From the NCBI GenBank assembly GCA_002314775.1, contig DCHE01000049.1, positions 1 to 26,863 of the forward strand: a stretch of DNA of 26,863 bases, given 5' to 3'. This DNA comes from Lachnospiraceae bacterium UBA1760. Lineage in GTDB: Bacteria > Bacillota > Clostridia > Lachnospirales > Lachnospiraceae. How positions within the stretch are numbered: the stretch's first letter is position 1; each line of letters starts with the position of its first letter. A program made the translations under genes and the position numbers. The notes under the pieces are model-generated. The model was not told where the DNA came from. It did not search any database and saw only the letters and a list, made by a program, of their open reading frames with translations. This document shows positions 1 to 6,074 of the stretch, in pieces.

Positions 1-113
1 GCGGCTACTACTTCAACAAGTACAGCATGAGATTTGAGAAGACAAGCGATACAACATTTGTAGATAGAAACGGTGTTGAGTACGAACTTGTTCAGACAGT
101 TTACGGAAAGTAA
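1..113 (+). CDS. C-terminal end of an unidentified protein (partial)
   Basis: The third reading frame is open from the left edge to a TAA at 111-113, giving 36 residues that end in ELVQTVYGK. The peptide is rich in Tyr, Phe and charged residues, has no membrane segment, and shows no motif I can assign. The hairpin at 135-175 lies just downstream and fits a gene end here. The start and most of the gene lie outside the window, so no function is proposed. Confidence 0.6.
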   Translation, partial: GYYFNKYSMRFEKTSDTTFVDRNGVEYELVQTVYGK

Positions 114-134
114 TTAAGCTCCCTAATTTAACAA

Positions 135-175
135 GGTGCCAGGCAAAAAAGCTAAAGTAGTCTTAGCCTGGCACC
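135..175 (+). terminator. Hairpin terminator after the left-edge gene
   Basis: GGTGCCAGGC at 135-144 pairs perfectly with GCCTGGCACC at 166-175 (10 bp) around a 21-nt loop. It starts 22 nt after the stop at 111-113. The tail is AAAATAAATATG rather than a T-run, so it may act as a 3'-end stabiliser or a weak terminator. The GCCAGG core recurs in the hairpin at 26450-26475. Confidence 0.6.
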
Positions 176-196
176 AAAATAAATATGATATATAAT

Positions 197-278
197 CGAG
201 CAAGTGGGAATTCATTCCCTCCTACTCGCCCGCGAGCCTCACGTCCGTAAGGACAAAATTCCTATGTGAGGCTCTGCG
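197..278. repeat. Folded intergenic block with two adjacent hairpins
   Basis: Two hairpins lie side by side. The first is CGAG(197-200)/CTCG(225-228) enclosing GGGAA(206-210)/TTCCC(215-219). The second is CGC(231-233)+GAGCCTCAC(234-242) against GTGAGGCTC(266-274)+GCG(276-278), with an inner GTCC-GTAA-GGAC hairpin at 243-254 whose loop is of GNRA type. No coding frame is evident. It resembles the block at 1653-1741 in design but not clearly in sequence. It could be a REP-like palindromic element or a small structured RNA. Confidence 0.5.
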
Positions 279-286
279 ATAATAAA

Positions 287-323
287 AAAAAAGCGAATCA
301 CTTAACTTGTGATTCGCTTTTTT
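287..323 (-). terminator. Strong intrinsic terminator (bidirectional)
   Basis: A 15-bp perfect stem joins 287-301 and 309-323 around a 7-nt loop. The A-run on the left becomes a U-run on the minus transcript, and the right arm ends in seven T on plus. It lies 14 nt past the stop of the SseB-like gene and can end transcription from both sides. Confidence 0.9.
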
Positions 324-336
324 GAATATACTTTTT

Positions 337-729
337 TTACACCAAAAGCTCTATCGTTCCCTTATCCAGCTTAATAGCCTTATCCCACGGATTAAGGATA
401 ATTCCAGCAATTTGGTGTGATGACATAGCAGTCTCAAACAGCTTGCCAATCTCCGCAGTAAAGCCTGATACAATAGGATCGCTTTTCTTAAGCTCCTCAT
501 CAAAGCTTGTAAATGCAGCGAACCATTTTCTGCCGTCTGGAGTTGTAATGGTTCTGAGATCCATCTGGTTATTCTCACCTGGCTTAACTGCAATTACAAA
601 ATGACCTGCATCAAGCCTTCGGCTACGAATGGTTGACAGCACCTTAGCAAGATGCTCCTCAGTCTGAGCTTTGTAAAACAATGCAATGTCAGCTTCAATT
701 AATTTGTTACCCTGAAGGTTGTCGGTCAT
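337..729 (-). CDS. SseB family N-terminal domain protein
   Basis: A 130-residue soluble protein with no signal peptide or membrane segment. The layout fits the SseB N-terminal domain: an early segment about placing values for several items (IEADIALFYKAQTEEHLAKV), a central DGRKWFAAFTSFDEEL strand-helix region at about 65-80, and the closing GIILNPWDKAIKLDKGTIELL, where the family's Asn-Pro-W/F motif occurs. SseB proteins are poorly understood; in Clostridia they are usually cytosolic proteins of unknown role. The ATG is preceded by GAGGAG at 7-8 nt. It is the last gene of a minus-strand group, 58 nt after the hydrolase, and is followed by a strong terminator. Family is fairly sure; role is unknown. 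Confidence 0.8.
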   Translation of the reverse strand: MTDNLQGNKLIEADIALFYKAQTEEHLAKVLSTIRSRRLDAGHFVIAVKPGENNQMDLRTITTPDGRKWFAAFTSFDEELKKSDPIVSGFTAEIGKLFETAMSSHQIAGIILNPWDKAIKLDKGTIELLV

Positions 730-787
730 ATTGATACTCCTCTTCTTTTTTATATCTACAATTGAACAAGGCCTGTTCTCAAACTCT

Positions 788-1375
788 CTAAATACTTAAA
801 AAATACTCCTTCGACAAGCTCATTATCCCGCTTAAATTCATAATATCCGTAACCATATCTCCAGTTTCCAAGGAATGATTTGCATGTTCTACAAGATGAT
901 AATTAATATTACTCGTCTTGACATAATTCAAAAACAACTCGTTATTGCACCACGGATCATTTGTTCCATGAAAGATAATACTACCTGTATTATCAAAGTT
1001 CAGCGTTTCTTCTATCGGAGTGTACAGGATATTTCTTGTTATCAATTTATGTTCTGAAGAATACTTGGCGGCAATGCATGTTCCTATACTTTTGGCTACG
1101 AACACGATGTCTGAATAATCCGAAAAATTAATTTCAGACAGTATCTCCTCTGCCTGTCCATATAGAGTGGAAATTGTTTGACGTATCTTTTCTTCATCCC
1201 CACGAAGATTTTCGACAAAACATGTATAAGGTACATTTTTTATTTCATATCCTATCTCTGCTGCCATCTTTCTGTTGTAATACAGCAGTGGCTTATCAAC
1301 ATTATATCCAATTCCTGGAAATACTATCATAATCTTTTTTTCAACTTTATTAGTGCCTATTGGCTGTGTTGTCAT
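788..1375 (-). CDS. Alpha/beta hydrolase family protein
   Basis: A 195-residue cytosolic protein with an alpha/beta-hydrolase pattern. IMIVFPGIGYN at about 15-25 gives the first strand and oxyanion loop. VFVAKSIGTCIA at 91-102 is a nucleophile elbow with Ser96, using AKSIG instead of GxSxG. IIFHGTNDPW carries the likely acid Asp140, and VEHANHSLE the likely catalytic His167. The substrate cannot be read from the sequence; small esterase or thioesterase-like hydrolases of this size are common. I chose the ATG at 1373-1375 because AGGTGA lies 5-6 nt upstream; a GTG three codons earlier has no good ribosome site. Its neighbours are the methyltransferase tail upstream and the SseB-like gene downstream on the same strand. 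Confidence 0.8.
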   Translation of the reverse strand: MTTQPIGTNKVEKKIMIVFPGIGYNVDKPLLYYNRKMAAEIGYEIKNVPYTCFVENLRGDEEKIRQTISTLYGQAEEILSEINFSDYSDIVFVAKSIGTCIAAKYSSEHKLITRNILYTPIEETLNFDNTGSIIFHGTNDPWCNNELFLNYVKTSNINYHLVEHANHSLETGDMVTDIMNLSGIMSLSKEYFLSI

Positions 1376-1429
1376 TCTTATCACCTACTATCAATCAAAC
1401 TCCAAGACCCAACTCATTTTAACTTACAA

Positions 1430-1460
1430 CGATTCAAGATATCAACCGTTTTTTCGCTGT
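1430..1460. repeat. Diverged single half copy of the 62-bp repeat
   Basis: This 31-bp stretch aligns without gaps to the first half of the tandem unit at 2691-2721. CGATTC, AACCG and TCGCTGT are all kept in register, with about 22 of 31 positions matching. The second half of the unit is not recognisable here. It lies between the hydrolase start and the methyltransferase tail. Confidence 0.55.
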
Positions 1461-1475
1461 ACCCAACCTATTTTT

Positions 1476-1625
1476 TCACTGCTTTCTAATCACAGCAATC
1501 GCACAAGGCATCTTTCCCTCGACAATACTAAACTCGATATCCTCATAACCAGCTTTTCTGTAGAATTCCTTGTAGCCTTCATAATCAAACTGGCACTTGA
1601 AGCCTGCTGCCTTATCCCAAAACAT
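1476..1625 (-). CDS. Orphan methyltransferase C-terminal tail (49 aa), possible gene remnant
   Basis: The peptide begins MFWDKAAGF and ends EGKMPCAIAVIRKQ. The pattern FYRKAGYEDIEFSIVEG...CAIAVI matches the last helix and beta-hairpin of class I SAM methyltransferases; the SAM-binding part (DxGxG) is absent. An AAGGAGG sits 7 nt before the ATG at 1623-1625, so it could be translated. The reading frame stays open further upstream, but that part runs through the folded block at 1653-1741 and is not protein-like. The simplest reading is a remnant of a second methyltransferase whose front was lost. A small functional protein is less likely but possible because the ribosome site is intact. Confidence 0.5.
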   Translation of the reverse strand: MFWDKAAGFKCQFDYEGYKEFYRKAGYEDIEFSIVEGKMPCAIAVIRKQ

Positions 1626-1652
1626 AATTTGTCCTCCTTGTATAATATGTAA

Positions 1653-1741
1653 GTCGCATCCAACTCCCCGCTTACGCGGGTCCCCTCTGCGACAGGTCGG
1701 AGGAACATTCCGAATCATGACTTCGTCATGATGGTTCCTCC
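1653..1741. repeat. Folded intergenic block with two adjacent hairpins
   Basis: GTCGCA(1653-1658)/TGCGAC(1688-1693) encloses CCCGC-TTAC-GCGGG (1667-1680), which is a GTAA loop on the minus strand. GGAGGAAC(1699-1706)/GTTCCTCC(1734-1741) encloses ATCATGAC-TTC-GTCATGAT (1714-1732). The block fills the gap between the methyltransferase stop and the ribosome site of the orphan tail. Its two-hairpin design with GUAA or GAA loops resembles 197-278. It may be a palindromic repeat element or a processing/termination signal. Confidence 0.55.
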
Positions 1742-1750
1742 TATAACAAC

Positions 1751-2365
1751 TTACTTCGTATACCTGACAATCACACTGTCACCATCAACAATGTTCTTCA
1801 CAGAAACCTTCGAGAATCCAGCCTTTTTTCCAAGTCTTACAAGCTCCTCTGTCTCGAACTTTTTATAGTTTACCTCTGTATATTTGATTTTGTCCAAGTA
1901 TTTTTTCGTGTAAACTACATTGTAAAATGACTGTCCTTCCTTCAAAACTCTTCTTATCTCCTTAAGGCCCTTAACTGTATCCTCCCAGAAGTAGATTGTA
2001 TTAATTGAGGTAACCGCCGAAAATGTATCATCCTCGTAAGGTAAATCAACACACGAACCTACCTCAAGGTTAAGCTTTCCATCTCTTAAGGCCTTTTTGT
2101 TCCTCTTTTTTGCCAAGGCTTTTGCAGTATCTGAAATATCTATTCCATAAAGGCTCGAACCGGTCTTTTTGTATAAATACTTGAGCAAATGTCCATTTCC
2201 GTAGCCAATATCAAGAATACTGTCCTCTGCAGTGGCATTAACCACTGCCACTGTACTCTTATACATCTTAACATTTATGATATTCTGGCTAAAGGTGATA
2301 ACATTTCCAATAAATCCTCTTGGATTCATAAACTGCGAACTTAAATATTCTCCGAATCTTGTCAT
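1751..2365 (-). CDS. Class I SAM-dependent methyltransferase
   Basis: A 204-residue cytosolic protein of Methyltransf_11 type. Motif I is ILDIGYGNGHLL at about 50-61 (DxGxGxG, with Tyr in the third position), followed by the acidic end of strand 2 in LYGIDISD, VDLPYEDDTFSAV as motif II/III and LKEIRRVLKEG as the family's helix before strand 5. An N-terminal helical segment (MTRFGEYLSSQFMNPRGF) resembles UbiE-like enzymes in Clostridia. The substrate is unknown; a small molecule is more likely than nucleic acid. AGGAGG sits 7 nt before the ATG. It is the first gene after the promoter at 2461-2489, which overlaps an inverted repeat, so it is probably controlled by a repressor encoded elsewhere. 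Confidence 0.85.
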   Translation of the reverse strand: MTRFGEYLSSQFMNPRGFIGNVITFSQNIINVKMYKSTVAVVNATAEDSILDIGYGNGHLLKYLYKKTGSSLYGIDISDTAKALAKKRNKKALRDGKLNLEVGSCVDLPYEDDTFSAVTSINTIYFWEDTVKGLKEIRRVLKEGQSFYNVVYTKKYLDKIKYTEVNYKKFETEELVRLGKKAGFSKVSVKNIVDGDSVIVRYTK

Positions 2366-2440
2366 TATATTCCTCCTTTTATATGTAAGTCTCAGCCAAC
2401 TTCAATTCGTTGTTCCTCTTACATTTTTTATTTTATTTCT

Positions 2441-2464
2441 ATATATGTTCATTTGTTCATATAT
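2441..2464 (-). promoter_or_regulatory. Candidate repressor operator
   Basis: ATATATG (2441-2447) and CATATAT (2458-2464) form a perfect inverted repeat with a 10-bp centre. On the minus strand the centre also holds GAACA twice. The repeat covers the -10 box and the probable transcription start of the methyltransferase promoter, the usual place for a TetR- or MarR-type operator. The regulator is not in the window. Confidence 0.5.
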
Positions 2465-2489
2465 TATAATGATAAAACTTATTTGTCAA
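2461..2489 (-). promoter_or_regulatory. Sigma-A promoter of the methyltransferase group
   Basis: On the minus strand there is TTGACA (2484-2489), a 17-nt spacer and TAATAT (2461-2466). An overlapping TATAAT gives a 15-nt spacer. It lies about 100 nt upstream of the methyltransferase ATG. Confidence 0.75.
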
Positions 2490-2519
2490 TTCTTTTTTCA
2501 AAAAAGTTTCAAATGACAC

Positions 2520-2558
2520 AAAAATGACCACATTTTTTTATGAAATGTGGTCATTTTT
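2520..2558 (-). terminator. Strong bidirectional terminator
   Basis: A 16-bp perfect stem (2520-2535 with 2543-2558) has a 7-nt loop and A/T runs at both ends. It closes the ABC exporter operon coming from the right. It also shields the methyltransferase promoter just to its left. Confidence 0.9.
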
Positions 2559-2566
2559 GATTACAC

Positions 2567-2784
2567 CGATTCGAAGCCTAAACCGCCCTTTCGCTGTCCC
2601 CTTACCGGACTTCTCTCTCAACCGACAGCGATTCAACAAACTAACCGCCCTTTCGCTGTTCCCTTACCGGTCTTCTCTCTCAACCGACAACGATTCGACA
2701 AACAAACCGCCTGCTCGCTGTCCCCTTACTGGACTTCTCTCTCAACCGACAGCGATTCGAGAAACAAACCGTCCGCTCGCTGTC
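2567..2784. repeat. Tandem repeat, 62-bp unit, 3.5 copies
   Basis: Full copies lie at 2567-2628, 2629-2690 and 2691-2752, with a half copy at 2753-2784; every copy starts CGATTC and the spacing is exactly 62. Neighbouring copies match at roughly 50 of 62 positions, and most change falls at unit positions 7-14. Copies 1 and 3 hold CGCTGTC...GACAGCG, which can form a stem, and an inner GTCC...GGAC that overlaps it, so two folds exclude each other. Since 62 is not a multiple of three, the open frames across it are not coding. The tract is more GC-rich than its surroundings and lies in the 3' region of the ABC operon. Its function is unknown. Confidence 0.9.
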
Positions 2785-2792
2785 ACAAGTCC

Positions 2793-2809
2793 CGGCACCA
2801 CCAGTGCCG
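2793..2809. repeat. Short hairpin between the permease stop and the tandem repeat
   Basis: CGGCAC (2793-2798) and GTGCCG (2804-2809) form a 6-bp stem with a 5-nt loop. It sits just right of the last half repeat and left of the permease stop at 2867. There is no T-run on either side. Confidence 0.4.
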
Positions 2810-2866
2810 CCTCGGTCTTCTTCAAAAAAGGTTGAATCCACCTATTAAAAAAGCCTGTCACTCCCT

Positions 2867-4471
2867 TCACTGCCTCTTCTTCGCCATCTTCATAGCAAGC
2901 ATATAAAATACTATGGCAAGTATTAGATAAATTACCGTAAGCCCTACCGATACTGCTGCCACTCCAAGCTTCATTCCTGCATAAACCGAAACAACAAGAA
3001 GTAAGCTTGAAACAACCATATTAGGGAAGAGGTAGATTGCCACCGCTGCTCCCTGCTTAACAACCTCAATTTCATTTTCCCACTGAAGCTTTATGAACTT
3101 GATTCCGCACACCATGCCAAAGCTCGTCGAGTAGGCCACCATCACAAACACCTGAATCACAAAAAGAATTGTTAGTCCTACAGGTATTCTTGCTGAGCAT
3201 GAAACAAGTATTGTTGAGATAACTGCAAATGGCTCCATCAGATACATATTAAATGCCATCTTGCCCTTATACAAATCAGTGTTTCTGATTGGAAGACTCT
3301 TAACTATCCAGTAATTTTTACCCTCAAGTGAAGGTGTCATGGTTGATGTAGAAACCATTCCAACGAATAAAAACATAAAAATTGGAATTGCCGGGTATAG
3401 CATTTCCTTTGTAATAGGTGCGCCCTTTAATACAATTCCTGCAATTTTATCAAAGCCTACAACAAGGCAGGCAATCGAAAGCACTGTAACGAGCACAAGT
3501 CCCATACACGCATTTATCATATAGGTGTTTGAGCCGAGCATTCTCTTTAATTCCTTGAAGGCTATTGAATTTATAACACTTCTCTTCTTCTGCTCGGTAA
3601 CCCTGTAATCCTTCCTCGCTGCATGTGCTTTAAGACTTGAATTAATCTGTCTGTAGTATCTTCCAAATATCGAGAAAATAATCTCAAACAAAAGAATCGA
3701 AATGCCTGCCAAAAGAAGCATATCAGATACTCTAAGGTTAATAACTGAACCTACAAACCAGTTGATTGGAAGGTATAATCTTCCTACATTTTCAATCGAA
3801 TCGGATATTCCAAGGAGCGCTTCCTCGCCCTTGCCACTCTCAGCTATTGCCTGAATTATGTACTGCGCTGAAAAAGCAATAAGTACAAAGACAAAGGTGA
3901 GAACAGTCTGGATTATATTCTTAACCTTAAATCCTGCACTAAGCTTCGCAATAAGAAGTCCAAGTAAAGCAGCAATAAGCATTGGAATTATCGGAAGTAT
4001 CATTCCAAGAATAATCCATACCACATACACAGCCACTCCCGGCCTCTCATAATATGCATAGCCAATAAGAAATGCAATTATAAGACTCGAATACCACAAT
4101 AGGCTGGAAATGTACATATAAAGGAATTTTGCACCAGCAACAGTTCTTGGTTTAAACGGAAGCGACATCAGCATGTCATACTCCTTAAAGCCGAAAAGAT
4201 AGCCATTTACCTTAAGAAACGTGAATATTAATGCCAGCATTGTAAGTGTTGAGGCCATAATTCCAGGAATTGCAGCTGCCTGTCCAACCCTGCCATAGCC
4301 AACTGAGGCAAGAATGCAGTAGACCATTATTACAATAAAGCCTACAGTCTCACCGACCACTCCACCTATTGCCTTTCTTCTTACCTTAGGGTCCTTCGAA
4401 TGCTTCACTCTGTTTACCTTACTTGTGGAAAGAAGGAGTGTTTTTAAAAGCAAAAAACCTGATTTACTCAT
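2867..4471 (-). CDS. ABC transporter permease, multi-pass
   Basis: A 534-residue membrane protein with about 12 hydrophobic segments, arranged as two groups of six around a charged cytoplasmic stretch at about 280-310 (LKAHAARKDYRVTEQKKR). No ATPase motif is present. The size and layout fit the large ABC-2-like permeases of Firmicutes that pair with a single ATPase. The ATPase gene lies immediately upstream and overlaps by 8 nt (4464-4471), which implies translational coupling and a shared complex. The substrate is unknown; relatives are linked to export of lipids, peptides or drugs. The 3' end is followed by the tandem repeat and the terminator at 2520-2558. Confidence 0.85.
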   Translation of the reverse strand: MSKSGFLLLKTLLLSTSKVNRVKHSKDPKVRRKAIGGVVGETVGFIVIMVYCILASVGYGRVGQAAAIPGIMASTLTMLALIFTFLKVNGYLFGFKEYDMLMSLPFKPRTVAGAKFLYMYISSLLWYSSLIIAFLIGYAYYERPGVAVYVVWIILGMILPIIPMLIAALLGLLIAKLSAGFKVKNIIQTVLTFVFVLIAFSAQYIIQAIAESGKGEEALLGISDSIENVGRLYLPINWFVGSVINLRVSDMLLLAGISILLFEIIFSIFGRYYRQINSSLKAHAARKDYRVTEQKKRSVINSIAFKELKRMLGSNTYMINACMGLVLVTVLSIACLVVGFDKIAGIVLKGAPITKEMLYPAIPIFMFLFVGMVSTSTMTPSLEGKNYWIVKSLPIRNTDLYKGKMAFNMYLMEPFAVISTILVSCSARIPVGLTILFVIQVFVMVAYSTSFGMVCGIKFIKLQWENEIEVVKQGAAVAIYLFPNMVVSSLLLVVSVYAGMKLGVAAVSVGLTVIYLILAIVFYMLAMKMAKKRQ

Positions 4472-5180
4472 TTACTACCTCCAAAAATACACTTTCAAGA
4501 GACTCGCCATGAGTAAGCTCCTCCATTGTTCCAGAGGCAATTATCTTACCCTGCTTGATTATTGCAACCTTGTTGCAGAGCTTTTCTGCAACGTCTAAGA
4601 CGTGGGTTGAGAAGAATACTGCTGCCCCGTTTTGGCACATATCGTGCATTATCTCCTTAAGAGTAAATGTCGCCTTTGGATCAAGTCCAACAAATGGCTC
4701 ATCCATAACAATTAGCTTAGGCTCATGAATAAGAGCTGATATTATTGCAAGCTTCTGCTTCATTCCATGTGAGTAGGACGAAATAAGATCTCCTAATGCC
4801 TCTGTAATTTCAAGCTTACCTGCATAATCCTTTATCCTCTGCTCTCTAACCTCGCTGCTAATTTCAAATACATCCGCAACAAAGTTTAGATACTGAATGC
4901 CAGTCAGATTCTCATATAAATCTGGATTATCGGGAATGTATGCAGTTATTTTCTTGCATTCCATTGAGTCATTTTTTACAGAATGTCCATCAATAAGTAT
5001 CTCGCCCTCTGTAAAATCCAAAACTCCAACTATCGCACGTATTGTAGTTGACTTTCCAGCTCCATTGTGACCGATAAATCCATAGATATCACCGCTCTCA
5101 ACTGTGAGCGTAACATTGTCTGCGGCCTTCCTCTCTCCGCCATAAATCTTTGAATAATTCTTAATCTCTAATAATCCCAT
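4464..5180 (-). CDS. ABC transporter ATP-binding protein
   Basis: A 238-residue ATPase with all expected motifs: Walker A GHNGAGKST at 37-45, the Q-loop region PDNPDLYENLTG, the signature SSYSHGMKQKL, Walker B KLIVMDEPFVGLD, and the H-loop FFSTHVLD. The signature uses SHGMKQ, as in ABC-2 exporters, rather than SGGQQ of importers. It provides energy for the permease that follows, whose gene overlaps its stop by 8 nt. The ATG is preceded by AAGGAGAAAGG. This is most likely an exporter; the substrate cannot be deduced. Confidence 0.9.
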   Translation of the reverse strand: MGLLEIKNYSKIYGGERKAADNVTLTVESGDIYGFIGHNGAGKSTTIRAIVGVLDFTEGEILIDGHSVKNDSMECKKITAYIPDNPDLYENLTGIQYLNFVADVFEISSEVREQRIKDYAGKLEITEALGDLISSYSHGMKQKLAIISALIHEPKLIVMDEPFVGLDPKATFTLKEIMHDMCQNGAAVFFSTHVLDVAEKLCNKVAIIKQGKIIASGTMEELTHGESLESVFLEVVNE

Positions 5181-5233
5181 ATCTTTTTCCTTTCTCCTTG
5201 ACCTTCAGCTTCTTCCGATTATAAAACAATCCC

Positions 5234-5275
5234 TCATTATATGCATCATCAATAATAATAAGATGCATATAATGA
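5234..5275 (-). terminator. 14-bp hairpin between the zinc operon and the ABC exporter
   Basis: TCATTATATGCATC (5234-5247) pairs perfectly with GATGCATATAATGA (5262-5275) around a 14-nt loop. On the minus strand it is followed by GGGATTGTTTTAT, a modest T-rich tail. It probably ends the zinc operon, whose last gene stops at 5373. The arm also holds a TATAAT-like hexamer, so a promoter role for the exporter operon is possible but has no good -35 box. Confidence 0.55.
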
Positions 5276-5372
5276 AGGATGAGTTGCTTAATCCTTATTC
5301 AATTTGCGCACAAATGCTGCTTAAGTTTCTCATAACTGACCATTCATTCTAATCTCAATAGAAGTTATACCT

Positions 5373-6074
5373 CTACTTCTCCATAGTAGCATTCTTCAGT
5401 CTGCAATAGGTATAGCCGTCCTCCTCGTAGGTCTCGAATTCTCCTGTAACTGTAATCGGATCATTGATACCTGGATAATCCTCTGGATATTTATGCTCCC
5501 CTGTCAAAAGGAACTCAATTCCCTGTGCACAGCAAGCGGTTGCATCACTAATGAAGCAGGCAAAGTATAGCTTACTCTCATCCTGCTCGTTCTGTAAGAC
5601 TGTAAATGACCCCTTCATCCTTATTATCTTTCCATAATATTTTTCAGGATAAGCCATCATATTGTAAACCTCAGAGTAAACCATAGTACTGCTGAGTGCT
5701 GAAAGATCCACATCAACTCCTTCAGCAGCACTTGCTGATCCATTTTCAGTTGTTGATGACTCCGAGCTTACATCAGTTGTCTTTTCCTCTGTATCAGATT
5801 CAGTTGATATTGTTTCTGTAGTAGACTCAGTAAGCATTTCCGTTGTTACCGGCTCCGTATATGCCTCGGTAACCTTCTCCGTCGTAGTAGGTTCTGTAAA
5901 CTTCTCTGTAGTCATCTCGGTCGTTACAGCAGTAGTCTCAGACTTATTATCGCTCTTTTCCATCTGGCTCTGCATAACTGCATCAACCTTTGAATTAGAA
6001 TTTGCGCTGCCACAGCCAGACATAAGTAGTACCGCAATTCCCACACATAAAACCTTAATCTTATTTAATCTCAT
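5373..6074 (-). CDS. Lipoprotein of the zinc operon with a Thr/Glu/Ser-rich linker and a CC motif
   Basis: The 233-residue product starts with a lipoprotein signal (MRLNKIKVLCVGIAVLLMSGC; Cys21 would be lipidated). A linker rich in Thr, Glu and Ser follows, at about 35-115. The C-terminal domain has NMMAYPEKYYGKIIRMKG and an ACCAQGIEF segment. That combination (a 'PEKYxGKxIxxKG' strand followed by CC and a hydrophobic strand) resembles the OB-like C-terminal domain of YcgQ/TIGR03943 proteins, which are often found in zinc-responsive gene sets; the link is my inference. The start ATG overlaps the permease stop (ATGA), so the two are translationally coupled. GGAGG lies 9 nt upstream. It may bind metal or assist the importer on the outer face. 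Confidence 0.75.
   Translation of the reverse strand: MRLNKIKVLCVGIAVLLMSGCGSANSNSKVDAVMQSQMEKSDNKSETTAVTTEMTTEKFTEPTTTEKVTEAYTEPVTTEMLTESTTETISTESDTEEKTTDVSSESSTTENGSASAAEGVDVDLSALSSTMVYSEVYNMMAYPEKYYGKIIRMKGSFTVLQNEQDESKLYFACFISDATACCAQGIEFLLTGEHKYPEDYPGINDPITVTGEFETYEEDGYTYCRLKNATMEK

Noticed and set aside
1626..1718. N-terminal extension of the methyltransferase tail
   Set aside because: The extra residues are encoded by the palindromic block and are not protein-like; the ribosome site lies at the ATG at 1623-1625.
2567..2784. Possible CRISPR array
   Set aside because: The copies are directly adjacent and similar over their whole length; there are no unique spacers and no cas genes.
2524..2906. 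Two overlapping plus-strand open frames with repeated peptide motifs
   Set aside because: They run through the 62-bp tandem repeat, whose length is not a multiple of three, so the peptide changes frame from copy to copy. There is no ribosome site, and one frame enters the permease gene on the other strand.
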